Shown piece by piece: positions 25,201 to 34,744 of a stretch of DNA of 64,000 bases. A model generated the notes under the pieces. It saw nothing but the letters and a program-made list of their open reading frames with translations. It did no database searches and was not told the origin of the DNA. This DNA comes from Blattamonas nauphoetae (Eukaryota > Preaxostyla > Oxymonadida). The stretch is from assembly GCA_033064195.1 (NCBI GenBank), contig JARBJD010000257.1, forward strand, positions 1 to 64,000, written 5' to 3'. A program made the position numbers and the translations under genes. Every line of letters begins with the position of its first letter. Position 1 is the stretch's first letter.

Positions 25201-25709
25201 GTCGATCTCGACGATTTCGGTGAAGACACAACAAGAGGAGAGCATTCCACCGATGACCCAATCCTGCAGCCCACAAGCTCAACATCTGACGAATCAACAA
25301 AACACACTCGTTCTCCCTTCCACACTGACAGAATCAGACTTTTCAGTGTGAGTGAGCTGTTCGTCACAATGAAAATAGATAGGTGAGTCTTCTGATTGGA
25401 GATGGATGAGTTCGCGTGTTCATTGCTAGTGGACGAGAATTGTGGAGTTTGGTTCGAATGGACAATCATCGTGTTTCGTCCTTCAATCTCCGCTTTTTGG
25501 GACACAAAATGATGACCATCGGTGTGGAAGGATCCTTCAGCAAGTTCAAACTGAATCGCTTCATTTCTGACATCAATAGTATCTGAGAATTGTTGGTGGC
25601 GCAGAGCTTCAGAAAGTGGGAGCAAAGTGGGTTGATAGTCATAAAGAGAGACTATGGCATCACGTTGAGATGCTAAGATAAATGAGAGGCTTATACACAG
25701 AGCAATCAT
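16239..25709 (-). CDS. Giant surface receptor with beta-helix, Ig-like array and pseudokinase tail
   Basis: A single frame of 3,156 residues, ending in TGA. The start gives a signal peptide (MIALCISLSFILASQ). Residues about 60-580 show repeated GGA(V/F/I) and SxCxF turns of a right-handed beta-helix. About 590-2,450 is an array of roughly 18-20 Ig-like repeats of about 100 residues, recognised by LxFGTxYTxxSV and FxTPxEPxRI. About 2,460-2,700 is a second beta-helix segment opened by RLCGSEDQPCSSM. A membrane helix follows at about 2,823-2,848 (WWLPLVISLSIVLVIVVVVV) with a stop-transfer WRRRR. The cytoplasmic part (about 2,920-3,145) has the kinase C-lobe: WYAPEVI, VFSLGLLLWEMETGCVPFG, and a terminal RPDL. 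The catalytic loop and metal motif are replaced (LTAHNIFF, LNLDITP), so it is probably catalytically dead. It likely senses or adheres outside and scaffolds inside. It is divergent from the paralogue at 26,180, with 470 bp between them. Confidence 0.85.
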   Translation of the reverse strand: MIALCISLSFILASQRDAIVSLYDYQPTLLPLSEALRHQQFSDTIDVRNEAIQFELAEGSFHTDGHHFVSQKAEIEGRNTMIVHSNQTPQFSSTSNEHANSSISNQKTHLSIFIVTNSSLTLKSLILSVWKGERVCFVDSSDVELVGCRIGSSVECSPLVVSSPKSSRSTTITMIGCSHDSSESWLVHPFVGLDRNRPTQHVSSTNNKQPDQMDEGAVSVIGSSLFFSTSLIGRSGPLLEMDTNTKNDLAHSACQQDQEICSTALISSSFMNVSSHSLGHVATARETVLTQKVIGCSLTRSTDHFSGTGIRDMNMGGSVLCSNSSFAHCSSAANEDITQGGQLKYSRDTETTHEFASCTFRHMKDTSASSSGGSAICFASTVASMKISQCAFHNCSTNGSNCQGGAVFYEPTDKLSSDTQTVAISQSSFSDCSSGTQGGALAASAHKSVSVDGCLFRGNSAGLGGAFIYEGTTSSLVSNSSFVSNRAMYGGAIYHVGSIALKAAYLLFRDNTATMRFGGTDIVIYAANSASLTTCDSSSNTPTIFFNAIETLDSTSLTRVSKSFAISSCSVSHSETTSTVTVTTMSAVTGVMSVLLSGGLVPRLVFVTFGSTASTTGTGTTTTAVLPSTNLYKLETAVLAGFKLDPSLFGAFASLITPNTARIELHGNDLVSGSYSMLVNDGSETSKNISLTLSGSTELSTTVSLYPTSSAQLKYGTKYTVKSVKRGTTSLAVNDGLSFTTPDEPARIVGIWGELDSNGNTTSITVRGRKIPTGSFTVRLNSESGHLFDISFSDAMSDERNSNVASISIFGDSPVLSFGTTYTLFSVVLTSSPSTHLLIDANPNTFMISEPSRITDVTIGDFSDAQKTEATLTMTGRALKPNTDYVMRVTGQPRSTSLMGANTEADKRTITIRSDSSDPSESGSKSVVFYPHTSADLLFGYEYIVDSVSLDGDTLLQNSDLFLSTPFEPSYLSSIESYSLTDSKDGLIVILKGFALKQSSTLMIVESSDEVKIESDGQIDVKTESECWISFQVGWEENTTHLEFLKQYTLTGGKGGSSELIITPNLHFTVPSGPIVTKISAPISCSSSSFSVGIVGTDLPIEAGFKVELDGHSFLVDFDSSTSGNGTISASLSGQMQFDTQYYVKSVMKDGRKMKCVDVSFRTPLGPTLVNVSTALNTSNINNVIVSLESLRMPVGEMTLTVQEGSSTPIALTVSFVSSEAGSVEVVVFGGSTLKYGTSYTVVSLTSSSLHCSLADLITFETPATPPRIKTASCSLVGDLLRDGEVVLTGEGFPAGTPFSISLDEIDDNGVVIPNTSPISLPDRFGGEIGGLALKTHTLSITLFPVPQKMKYSGRYRIICLSIPTVPTGVEKTATFGVPPEPARVSQIESYSLTDSKDGLIVILKGFALKQSSTLMIVESSDEVKIESDGQIDVKTESECWISFQVGWEENTTHLEFLKQYTLTGGKGGSSELIITPNLHFTVPSGPIVTKISAPISCSSSSFSVGIVGTDLPIEAGFKVELDGHSFLVDFDSSTSGNGTISASLSGQMQFDTQYYVKSVMKDGRKMKCVDVSFRTPLGPTLVNVSTALNTSNINNVIVSLESLRMPVGEMNLSIKESGSTPIEIEVSFVSSEAGSVEVVVFGGSTLKYGTLYTVVSLRSSSLHCSLDGSITFETPAAPPRIKTASCSLVGELQRSGDIVLTGEALPAGESFSMSLDEIDENGDVIAGTTPITLSDRFDGVIGDTALTTHTLSITLFPVAQLMKYSRRSRITSLTISTVPTVRTAVEETAIFQVPAEPARIVGIWVELDSSGNTTLVTVRGRQIAKGSYTVRLNSESGPWFDISFSDEMSDERNSNVASISIFGDSPVLSFGTTYTLFSVVLTSSPSTHLLIDANPNTFMISEPSRITDVTIGDFSDAQKTEATLTMTGRALKPNTDYVMRVTGHPKSTSLMGGNSEPEPDKRTITVRSDSTDPSESGSKTIKFYPLSSAELLFGYEYIVDSVTLDGSTLLQNSGLSFTTPDEPARIVGIWVELDSSGNTTSIVLRGRQIAKGSYTVRLNSESGHLFDISFSDEISDERNSNVASISIFGDSPVLSFGTTYTLFSVVLTSSPSTHLLIDANPNTFMISEPSRITDVTIGDFSDAQKTEATLTMTGRALKPNTDYAMHVTGQPRSTSLMGANTEADKRTITIRSDSSDPSESGSKSVVFYPHTSADLLFGYEYIVDSVSLDGSPILQNSGLSFSTPDEPARLISVSPQLAASLETVTLTFGGRCYFVESLSMKLKVTSPSTGTPFELKCSTLSATELTLTLPISTSDPLGVQFGDVLSVLSLKSDSSSVILDISTFSIPHPPCVDNASFSFYSDLNTTFSITLHGNDLPSNERFLVVLDSDHSFEVVFTNSHSGTSGEMAIGWADTLEYNTEYRIISIKNNKTGRVVFVDSLSFTTGKRPKKIVMFFDSSSSDSSRLCGSEDQPCSSMDSAWMIAENVRASDISLRVVLNATLSSPIVCLRSGIVVVEKGTSTEPTLTIPSSASMGETAMIEISSGLFEIRDVDVVIESIVPSFVLLSAIDSTIILRDGSIVGVKTRNDSNSDELRCEWGTGALRLSNCTTNVTDTVLSHLRQGAINVKGGALEVVSSTFFDNSPAVPAFPSTRQNIRCSEKGEIEIGSLNGGDGTVGFPSAWISATDCVVGGATLQQASSHFIPTLSSTSTSSFNKKDKTVTLEMIGTTLIPCSLMLEVYEKKSDGKEGLAKLFPLTQDSTGHFNDTTIVISLPLSSLSSFDTSLEWRGRLVFGEGDISTTSFLIQENSSGRIAQAMKENMKWWLPLVISLSIVLVIVVVVVFVCWRRRRAQKNGQKDTELNESDPPQMDDEKMDIVTDNRIGVNSIQTFPSSESNKATKMNEPTQSDVLIDFQNMEEALPCNGDWKKTVFLPKDRTLYNALHSEKKWDVRIRQAQLLLVQGLKRVVKKDREAVILRTLTAHNIFFDSKENVCFKLNLDITPLPISTHKPQPDDQKPEQAQQEHEPTVETNESKQTATQLALPVNEGVRWYAPEVISNKQHINSSQGAVFSLGLLLWEMETGCVPFGEHDAVNASRQIVTGVQPKLELVKNNEMRELISQCLNLEPHDRPDLDAVETTLTFLPPHQSIHLITLAQS
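19050..19530. repeat. Second internal repeat family, copy 1 of 3 (approximate ends)
   Basis: A near-identical block recurs at about 19,720-20,190 and 22,880-23,370 (offsets 678 and 3,837 bp, both multiples of three). It encodes the Ig-like unit pair with EPSRITDVTIGDFSDAQK. A few base differences exist between copies (for example around 19,210 compared with 23,045). Confidence 0.8.
19720..20190. repeat. Second internal repeat family, copy 2 of 3 (approximate ends)
   Basis: Copy of the block at 19,050-19,530, 226 codons away. It carries a small in-frame length difference near 19,830, where the encoded NSEPEPDK replaces NTEADK. Confidence 0.8.
20876..21549. repeat. Internal direct repeat, copy A (674 bp, offset 1,239 bp)
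   Basis: This stretch recurs at 22,115-22,788 with no difference that I noticed, both inside the giant minus-strand gene. The offset is exactly 413 codons, so the frame is kept. It encodes about 225 identical residues covering two Ig-like units. Confidence 0.9.
22115..22788. repeat. Internal direct repeat, copy B
   Basis: Second copy of 20,876-21,549. Similarity ends abruptly on both sides, for example after the shared GATTCGATC at 22,780-22,788, where the two copies then run into different Ig-like units. Confidence 0.9.
22880..23370. repeat. Second internal repeat family, copy 3 of 3 (approximate ends)
   Basis: Copy of the block at 19,050-19,530, 1,279 codons away. It directly follows repeat copy B, so the two repeat families are interleaved as A-type and B-type cassettes. 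Confidence 0.8.
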
Positions 25710-26179
25710 CGAGAGAGTCTGACCAACTCCAGCGGGTTGTCTCCTTCATTGTGCGGAAAGAAGGATGAGTCATCTCAGTTTAGTTGCAGAGTCGCTGCAG
25801 AGGGGATGATGTGTCAGAAGAGCGAGAGATGTCAACTTGTCTCATTCACAGTGTAAGATGATCTCGTCGGATTGTGGCGAGATGGATGAGTCGATAGCAA
25901 GTTGTAAAATGAGGAGAACAACATACTGTCCAAGAAAGCGACTCATCACCGCTTTCACACCACCGGAGATGCGATGTGAGAGATTCTGTCTCAATCTCCC
26001 GAAAATGTGCAAAATGGACCATATCGGTTCCACCACACTCTGTAGATGAAGAGAAAATAGATGACTGGAAAAGAGAAGCCATTTCACTCATTCAACAAAT
26101 TGATATTGAGATATTTGGATTGACGGATTGATCCTTCCCCATAAAACACAAAAACAGACTCCCTCCTCTCCACACCCAG
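25710..26179. promoter_or_regulatory. Divergent intergenic region between the first pair of giant genes
   Basis: 470 bp separate the start codons of two divergently oriented paralogues, so it must hold both promoters or one bidirectional promoter. No shared palindrome or convincing core element could be identified by eye. Overlapping short frames on the minus strand (25,842-26,091) look like chance. Confidence 0.45.
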
Positions 26180-28662
26180 ATGCTTCACCTCCTTTCTCTT
26201 CTGTTTTTCATCCCCAATTTTTTCCCCACATCAATCATATCACAGCCGATTTCTCTGTCGGACACGTTGGCAACAATCTCGAACACACGAAACTCTCGCT
26301 CGAACCTCGACTGGCAAACGATGCCCCTTGAGCAAAGATCATACCATAGCTACAACGCACTACTTATTTCACGAAACTATATTCGCATCGTGGGTGCAGG
26401 TGCAAGACTCATTTTGAACCAGGAAAATCGACAGAACGGACCATGGAGGAATCATGGTTCGATTCTACAAATACTAAACTGCAGTGTGGAAATGATTGAC
26501 TTAATATTCGAAGCCCAGAACGGAAGAGCGGTGAAAACTGAATCATCGTCATTTCCTCGTCTTTGGAAAGTGGATTTTGCTCCATTTCTGTTGTTTCTTG
26601 CACATCACACACTCCCAACCCTTCGATACTCGAACCATTTGTCTCGCTGGACGACAACTCCACTCCTCGAAATGCGAAATTCTTGATGTCTCCACCTGAG
26701 CAAGATGTGAACAATGAGGACGTGTTTCTTTTGGGAGAGCATCTGAATCTGGAAAACAAGAATGTGGAACATTCGAATGGACCTCTCTTCCTCTTCCCCA
26801 CCCAAGAATCCTCGATGCCCGAACAAGATCTCGTCAACAGGCCAACGATCTCCACAGTGCTTTTGTCATATTTCTTTCAGAATATGACAAGTTCACCGGT
26901 CAAACCAATCGACAAAGAAAGCTGGTGCGATCGCCGTCAAATTGTGAGTGGGTGTGACATGACGAAGAGCACGAACCGTATTTACGGAACTCTTGGAATG
27001 GATATCAACACTGGGATGGATTTTCTGTTCAAGAACACGACATTTTCGAACTGTCTCACAAACCGTGTCCAATCGAACGCTGAACTACCATTCAACAACG
27101 AACATTTCGTTACCTCAGGAAGAAAAGCTTATACATCAACCAACACGTACTCGTCCATCAATTTCTCGTTCTGTACGTTCCGTGCAATGTTATTTGCAGG
27201 TACTTAGCTTATCGGCGGTAGTGCCATCTCTGTCTTCGAAACCGCGTCTGATCTCACCATTTCTGACTGTGCTTTCTCCGACTGTAACATCACAGGCACA
27301 TATGCTGATGGTGGAGCAGTCAATTTCAATGGAAACACGAAAGCTCCTACCAACACAATGCGTGTGAGTCGGTCGGGATTCCATTTATGCGCCGCGAGTG
27401 ACTGTGGAGGTGCGATCTCATTTGCTGTCACAGGCTACAGCAACATCGACAATTGTGCATTTTACGACTGCTCTTGCGAGAATCATGGTGGCTCGATTAT
27501 TCTTCAAAAATTGCTCGCGCCGACTTTATCAGACATTTCGATCGAAAAGAGTTATGCGTATTCTCGTGGAGGAGGATGTTATCTAGACCTGATTGACGCT
27601 CTTTCTCTCTTTTCTGTCAGCTTTCGAAAATGTTCATGTAAAACCGATTCGGACTCGCGAGACATCATCTTTGGCAGTCATCGTGTTTCAACCCTTCCAC
27701 ACGTGAATGTGTCGAACTGTGATTCGTCTTCAGGCTCTCCGAACGCTGTTTTTCGAACAGATAGTACTTCTGACTCCGTCTACGTTCCCCAAGTGACGAA
27801 GGGGATGCAGATTCAGACAACTGTAGTGACACACGAGAGTGACACCGCAACTGTGACAGTGACCACTCTGAATTCGATGAAAGGAAAGATGAATGTGCTT
27901 CTGAGCGGAGGAACATTGCCTCGTCTGGTTCAGGTGACTTTCACAGAGAACAACGGAGCAGGCTCGAAAGTTGGGATTGGGACGACAACGAGTGGGACAG
28001 ATGGAGTGCTCCAACCAACAGTGACATACGCCACTCTCAGCTCAGTGATATCTGGACACATTCCATCAACTCGATTTGTGTACGAAGCCACAGCCTCGCT
28101 GGATGCGAGTGGAAACTCGACAACTGTTGTTGTGACTGGGATTTGTTTGCCAAGTGGAAGCTACTCCGTTGTGATGAAAGATTCAGCAGACCAATCAACA
28201 ACGATCACCCCTTCCCTTTCTGGCACAACGACTCTGACACAATCGTTATCCCTTTATCCGAATCCATCGACTCTGAAGTTTGGGGAGACGTACACAATGA
28301 CATCGGTGATATGTGGGGCAACATCGATTATGTTGAATGATGTGAAAATGACAACACCGATTGAACCAACACGAATTGAAAGAATTGAGGATGAAGCATT
28401 GAATGGAGGAAAGACAACAGTTTCAGTTGTGATTGTTGGTCGACAGCTTGGAGGGACGACGATAACGCTGAAGATGAAATCAAGTTCTGGCGAAGTTGAA
28501 CTGACAAGACAAGTGATAATCTTGAATGTGACGCACTGTGTGATGAGTCTTCCAGTCGCCGAAAGTGAGACAAGCACGCAGCTAAAGTTTGGGACAGAAT
28601 ATGAGATAGTGGATGCATCATCGAGTGGATCAGTGGTCTTTGTCAACAGCAATGTGAAACTG

Positions 28663-29910
28663 GTTGTTCCTGATCCTCCGATTGTGACATTGATCTCCGC
28701 ACCATTGACATGTGCTGGAACGACGTTTGACGTGTCTGTTGTTGGGACGAAACTGCCCGAAGGGAAGACATTCAAAGCGACATTGAACAGCTCGCACACA
28801 TTCTTGGTTTCGTTCTCATCAGCGGAGAGTGGGAGTGGGACGATCAAAGCAGGACTTGAATCGGAAGTTCAATTCAACACAGAATATTTGATGACATCGC
28901 TTGTGGATTCAGCGGTTGGGTCAGACGAGATTGTTCTTGTTCGAGCGCCGAAGTTTCTCACGCCAGTTGGTCCAACGATTTCGAAAGTGGAAGCGAGTCT
29001 TTCCTCGTCGACGATTGAGAATATTTCGATTGTTGTGACCGGATCGAACATGATTGCAACAGGATTTGTGCTTGTTGTCTGTGAAGCTGGGAGATCGAAT
29101 GAGATCAGGATTCCGGTTACATTTTCTGATGATCAGACTGGGACTGGAGAAGCAGTGGTGTTTGGAAGCACGGAACTGAAATATGGAACAAACTATTCAG
29201 TGATTTCGGTGAGGAATTCGGATGTGATTGCAGCGCTTGAACGAACGATTTCATTTTTGACGCCAGCGACGCCACCTCGAATCACGAGTTCTCAATGTGT
29301 TCTTGGGGATACGATGAAAACGAAAGCGAAGATCTCGATTGTTGGAGAAGGATTTCCGAGTGGGATGGCGTTCTCGATTGATTTGATTGAGCGATCATCG
29401 AACAATGATGTTTCTGGGACGGATTTTAGGCTGTCGAGCACGTTTGGAGGATTTGTTGGAAGTGAAGTCCAGACGAGCCACGAGTTGTGGGAAGAAGTGT
29501 ATGGATCGGAAGGAAAAATGAAGTATGGAGCTGAATATCGGATTACCGATCTTTCGATTTCAGGATATCGATGTGGTGTGAATGCCGCAGGTACATTGAA
29601 AGTGGATCCAGCGCCAGGTCGTGTGACGGACATCTCTTCATCTCTGACAGGGGACCGAGAGTTTGTTGCGTTCGTGTTGACTTGTGAAGAACTGGACGAG
29701 TCGGATGAGTTCTCGGCGGAAATCTCGTTGTTGTCTTCTCCTGATCAGGTGTTCGAAACTTCAGCATGCACTTTTGTGTCTCCATCATCGCTGGAACTTC
29801 GGGTTGCAGTTTACGTTGAGGGGACAAGTGGAGTGAAATATGGGACGACATATTCGCTGAAGCGTGTTTTCTCGTCGACTGTGAATGTGATTCTTCACAA
29901 GACCGACTTG
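28663..29910. repeat. 1,248-bp tandem repeat, copy 1
   Basis: First of three tandem copies inside the plus-strand paralogue, encoding 416 residues (about four Ig-like units). Against copy 2, I noticed single-base differences at 28,731 and 28,757, apart from the extra C in copy 2. Confidence 0.92.
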
Positions 29911-31159
29911 GTTGTTCCTGATCCTCCGATTGTGACATTGATCTCCGCACCATTGACATGTGCTGGAACGACGTTTGAAGTGTCTGTTGTTGGGACGAAA
30001 CTGCCAGAAGGGAAGACATTCAAAGCGACATTGAACAGCTCGCACACATTCTTGGTTTCGTTCTCATCAGCGGAGAGTGGGAGTGGGACGATCAAAGCAG
30101 GACTTGAATCGGAAGTTCAATTCAACACAGAATATTTGATGACATCGCTTGTGGATTCAGCGGTTGGGTCAGACGAGATTGTTCTTGTTCGAGCGCCGAA
30201 GTTTCTCACGCCAGTTGGTCCAACGATTTCGAAAGTGGAAGCGAGTCTTTCCTCGTCGACGATTGAGAATATTTCGATTGTTGTGACCGGATCGAACATG
30301 ATTGCAACAGGATTTGTGCTTGTTGTCTGTGAAGCTGGGAGATCGAATGAGATCAGGATTCCGGTTACATTTTCTGATGATCAGACTGGGACTGGAGAAG
30401 CAGTGGTGTTTGGAAGCACGGAACTGAAATATGGAACAAACTATTCAGTGATTTCGGTGAGGAATTCGGATGTGATTGCAGCGCTTGAACGAACGATTTC
30501 ATTTTTGACGCCAGCGACGCCACCTCGAATCACGAGTTCTCAATGTGTTCTTGGGGATACGATGAAAACGAAAGCGAAGATCTCGATTGTTGGAGAAGGA
30601 TTTCCGAGTGGGATGGCGTTCTCGATTGATTTGATTGAGCGATCATCGAACAATGATGTTTCTGGGACGGATTTTAGGCTGTCGAGCACGTTTGGAGGAT
30701 TTGTTGGAAGTGAAGTCCAGACGAGCCACGAGTTGTGGGAAGAAGTGTATGGATCGGAAGGAAAAATGAAGTATGGAGCTGAATATCGGATTACCGATCT
30801 TTCGATTTCAGGATATCGATGTGGTGTGAATGCCGCAGGTACATTGAAAGTGGATCCAGCGCCAGGTCGTGTGACGGACATCTCTTCATCTCCTGACAGG
30901 GGACCGAGAGTTTGTTGCGTTCGTGTTGACTTGTGAAGAACTGGACGAGTCGGATGAGTTCTCGGCGGAAATCTCGTTGTTGTCTTCTCCTGATCAGGTG
31001 TTCGAAACTTCAGCATGCACTTTTGTGTCTCCATCATCGCTGGAACTTCGGGTTGCAGTTTACGTTGAGGGGACAAGTGGAGTGAAATATGGGACGACAT
31101 ATTCGCTGAAGCGTGTTTTCTCGTCGACTGTGAATGTGATTCTTCACAAGACCGACTTG
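29911..31159. repeat. 1,248-bp tandem repeat, copy 2 (1,249 bp with an extra C)
   Basis: Copy 2 begins 1,248 bp after copy 1 and is followed by copy 3 at 1,249 bp. The additional base is a C in TCTCCTGACAGG near 30,892, where copy 1 has TCTCTGACAGG near 29,641. It throws copy 3 out of frame. Confidence 0.92.
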
Positions 31160-32082
31160 GTTGTTCCTGATCCTCCGATTGTGACATTGATCTCCGCACC
31201 ATTGACATGTGCTGGAACGACGTTTGAAGTGTCTGTTGTTGGGACGAAACTGCCAGAAGGGAAGACATTCAAAGCGACATTGAACAGCTCGCACACATTC
31301 TTGGTTTCGTTCTCATCAGCGGAGAGTGGGAGTGGGACGATCAAAGCAGGACTTGAATCGGAAGTTCAATTCAACACAGAATATTTGATGACATCGCTTG
31401 TGGATTCAGCGGTTGGGTCAGACGAGATTGTTCTTGTTCGAGCGCCGAAGTTTCTCACGCCAGTTGGTCCAACGATTTCGAAAGTGGAAGCGAGTCTTTC
31501 CTCGTCGACGATTGAGAATATTTCGATTGTTGTGACCGGATCGAACATGATTGCAACAGGATTTGTGCTTGTTGTCTGTGAAGCTGGGAGATCGAATGAG
31601 ATCAGGATTCCGGTTACATTTTCTGATGATCAGACTGGGACTGGAGAAGCAGTGGTGTTTGGAAGCACGGAACTGAAATATGGAACAAACTATTCAGTGA
31701 TTTCGGTGAGGAATTCGGATGTGATTGCAGCGCTTGAACGAACGATTTCATTTTTGACGCCAGCGACGCCACCTCGAATCACGAGTTCTCAATGTGTTCT
31801 TGGGGATACGATGAAAACGAAAGCGAAGATCTCGATTGTTGGAGAAGGATTTCCGAGTGGGATGGCGTTCTCGATTGATTTGATTGAGCGATCATCGAAC
31901 AATGATGTTTCTGGGACGGATTTTAGGCTGTCGAGCACGTTTGGAGGATTTGTTGGAAGTGAAGTCCAGACGAGCCACGAGTTGTGGGAAGAAGTGTATG
32001 GATCGGAAGGAAAAATGAAGTATGGAGCTGAATATCGGATTACCGATCTTTCGATTTCAGGATATCGATGTGGTGTGAATGC
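31160..32082. repeat. 1,248-bp tandem repeat, copy 3 (partial, 923 bp)
   Basis: Matches copy 2 closely up to 32,082, after which unique sequence follows. The partial third copy suggests amplification by unequal exchange or slippage, with the boundary left at a unit junction. Confidence 0.9.
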
Positions 32083-33513
32083 GGCAGTTCCATTCAAAGT
32101 TGATCCAGAACCGTCTCGAATCGTTGGAATCGAAAGTCAGCTCGATATCCCTCAGAATCTCACCCACATTCGACTTTATGGTCGTTGGATTGAACAAGGC
32201 ACCTCCGAAGTTCGACTGAACGACAAAGTTGGGCCAAGCGTCTTTGTCGAGTTCAGTGGTGTGACAACTGAGGAAAAAAGATCCGAGACTATTGATGTTT
32301 CTGTGTTCGGAAATAACGCCATCTTGAGATTTGACACACTTTATCAGATATACTCTGTTGTCTCTGTTGATTCCCTTATTCCTGTTCTAATCGATCAGAC
32401 GTCAACTTCGTTCTCCATCGTGTCCCCACCGCAAGTGGAAACCGCATCGATGACAGTCGATATTCCATCACAAACCATCACTCTCACACTCACAGGTATT
32501 CTCTTCAATGTTGGACATGAAATCATCGTCACTGTGAACGGAGCCACCTCTGGAAATCAAATCTCACAAGAAACAATCGCCACAAGTACCAAATCTTTCT
32601 CCGTCGACTTCTCGATATCACCATCGTCTCCCGTTGTCGCTGGAGATGTTCACATTGTTCACCAAGTCTATGACAGGCAACAGGACGATTTCTATCTTTT
32701 GTATTCTGGTTTGACATTTACACCGCCACGTCTTCCGGAGATTGTCTCTGCCTCCGCTGTGATCCATTCCTCCAACAAAGGATTCCTCGTCACCCTGAGA
32801 GGCACTGATCTTCCAATTGGACACACTTTCAAAGTCAGCCTCCAAGGAACGAGCTTCTCATTCACAATCGATTTCCAAACAAAAACAGCAGGAACATCAC
32901 AAATGATTCCTGCCGACATCCCAAGCCTGGAATACGATACAGAATATCAAATTACCACCATCGTCCATCTCACAAATCCTAATTTCAGACTGTCTTTCAC
33001 CGGATCATTCAGGACACCACAGAAACCAATACTGACAATGATTCATTTAGCGGAAAGCGGGTCAACAGATCCGACAACATGCTGGATTGCTCCATCAAAG
33101 TGTCAAACCCTCGAAATCGCTCTTCCGTCTTGTCTATGTCAAGTCAGATTGGAGGAGTGCTGGTTTGAGGAGACACACTCAACGAGTCCGTTCCAGTATT
33201 CGTCTCTCGGAGTCCCCATTCTCACTCCTCAACGAAGACAGTCTTTCACAGCTTCCTCTCAGGCTTCAGGATTGATTGTCTGGAGAGGAGATTTGATTCC
33301 TTCCATTCGCAGACAGAGTTCAACGTTTTCGTCGTGCCGGCTCGGTGTTGCGGCAAAATCTGACGTTTTACGGCCATAATCTGCCTCCATCACCACTTTC
33401 TAGCCCTTCTTTCGCGTTCTGACTGACTGATTAAAGTGGTTTCACGAGTAATCCTCATCATCTTCATTTATTCATATTTTCCGCAATACTGTCACTTCAC
33501 AGCAGATAATTCT

Positions 33514-34094
33514 TTGGCATAGGTCCATTGTGTCTGGTGGTTTTGAAAAGAGTCTGGCTCAACGGGTTCAATGTGTCTGGCGGTAGATTTCTCAAGAAAT
33601 CTGGAAGGTATCACAAAATAGTTTTCATATATGGTAGTGATGAGATTCATAGAGAGGGTGTCGAAGTGACAGAACCACACAAAATTCATGGAATGATGCA
33701 ATTCCACTGATCAATTGTGATCTGAAACAATTGCACTTTTTTCACTTCTTGGATGGTGATTTTGAAAAATCATATGTTTATCACATAATAATGTTCAAAA
33801 CAGACAAGAATCGAAATATAGTGAACCTACAAGTCCAATGAAGTGATAGTTTTCAAGGATTTCGAATCGGAGCCTCACATTCTTGAAGGGCAGATCCTCC
33901 ATTGACTGCTCCGCCTGTAGCAACAGTTGGGAAAATAGATGCCAAGAATGCAATCAATCTATTTTAGATGTTCCAACCCTCAGAAGCTCGAATTTTGGAG
34001 ACATATCACCGCCAGACACACTGAACCACCACCAGACATATCGGACCACCACCAGATACAATGGACTTCGCCAGATACACTGGACCCATGCCAA
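33514..34094. mobile_element. Non-autonomous DNA transposon, 581 bp, 4-bp TTCT duplication
   Basis: The ends are TTGGCATAGGTCCA (33,514) and the reverse complement of TTGGCATGGGTCCA (to 34,094). They extend into inverted subterminal repeats of a CCAGACACAxTGGACC-like unit, about four copies on the right and fewer on the left. TTCT directly flanks both ends (33,510-33,513 and 34,095-34,098). No transposase is encoded. A 4-bp duplication is compatible with several superfamilies, so none is assigned. It lies 134 bp downstream of the broken paralogue. Confidence 0.7.
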
Positions 34095-34325
34095 TTCTTT
34101 AAACGGAATTTAGTCACCTGAAAACCCGGTAGTAAATAACAAATCGGTAGTTTTTTTTGGGGTCCCAAAAGCGTAGAGTAACACTGGATTTCTGATTTTT
34201 TCGACAATTTTTCAATCTAAATGACATTTTTATGAATAAATGAAGTGTCCTAGGTGGTTCAGAACAAATAGTTTTGATTACCCAGCATGATTGTCTCATG
34301 GACTTGAAAAGTTGATCTCGTTGTA

Positions 34326-34744
34326 TCTTCATAACCAGACAAAATTTTGACCTGAAATTTTCGCGAAAATGAATGTTTTGAGAAATGTAAACTTTTGATA
34401 TGTCAACTTTTCAAAAAATTTATCCCCCTCGAGAGAATGTGAAATCCACTTTTAACGGGTGTCTGAAATTGACTTCTCACCGTGCATCAGATGGGAATCC
34501 CGTTTTCAAAATTCATCAAAATGATGTCAACACTGTCACAATCGAATCAAACTGGTCAATTTTGCATACAAGGTGAATGGTGAGTGACAAGTTCGAAGAC
34601 TCTCTGAAAATTCCTTGAACACTGATGAAAAACCATGATTTTGTGATCGTCGAAGAAAAAAAGTTGAAATATCAAAAGTTTACATTTCTCAAAACATTCA
34701 TTTTCGCGAAAATTTCAGGTCAAAATTTTGTCTGGTTATGAAGA
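34326..34744. mobile_element. TA-flanked MITE, 419 bp, inserted in the left foldback arm
   Basis: 86-bp terminal inverted repeats begin TCTTCATAACCAGAC and end with its complement. TA lies on both sides (34,324-34,325 and 34,745-34,746). The matching position in the right arm (about 36,315) has the uninterrupted site with a single TA, which proves the insertion limits. There is no coding capacity. Confidence 0.9.

Larger units (their letters stand above)
26180..33379 (+). pseudogene. Broken paralogue of the giant Ig-like/beta-helix surface protein, no membrane helix or kinase
   Basis: Begins with a signal peptide (MLHLLSLLFFIPNFFPTSII) and continues with beta-helix sequence, then Ig-like units homologous to those of the divergent neighbour (for example PPIVTLISAPLTC beside GPIVTKISAPISC). 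It is broken three ways. The frame shifts near 26,560 (26,180-26,686 is continued in another frame from 26,563). An in-frame TAG lies at 27,205-27,207, inside an otherwise continuous beta-helix stretch (FAGT, stop, LIGGSAISVFE). One extra C at 30,892/30,893 shifts the frame between repeat copies 2 and 3, giving open frames 27,358-30,936 and 30,923-33,379. After about 33,060 the cap motif is degenerate (TTCWIAPSKCQTL) and no membrane helix or kinase follows. Assembly errors could explain single breaks, but not all of them together with the missing C-terminus. Confidence 0.75.
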
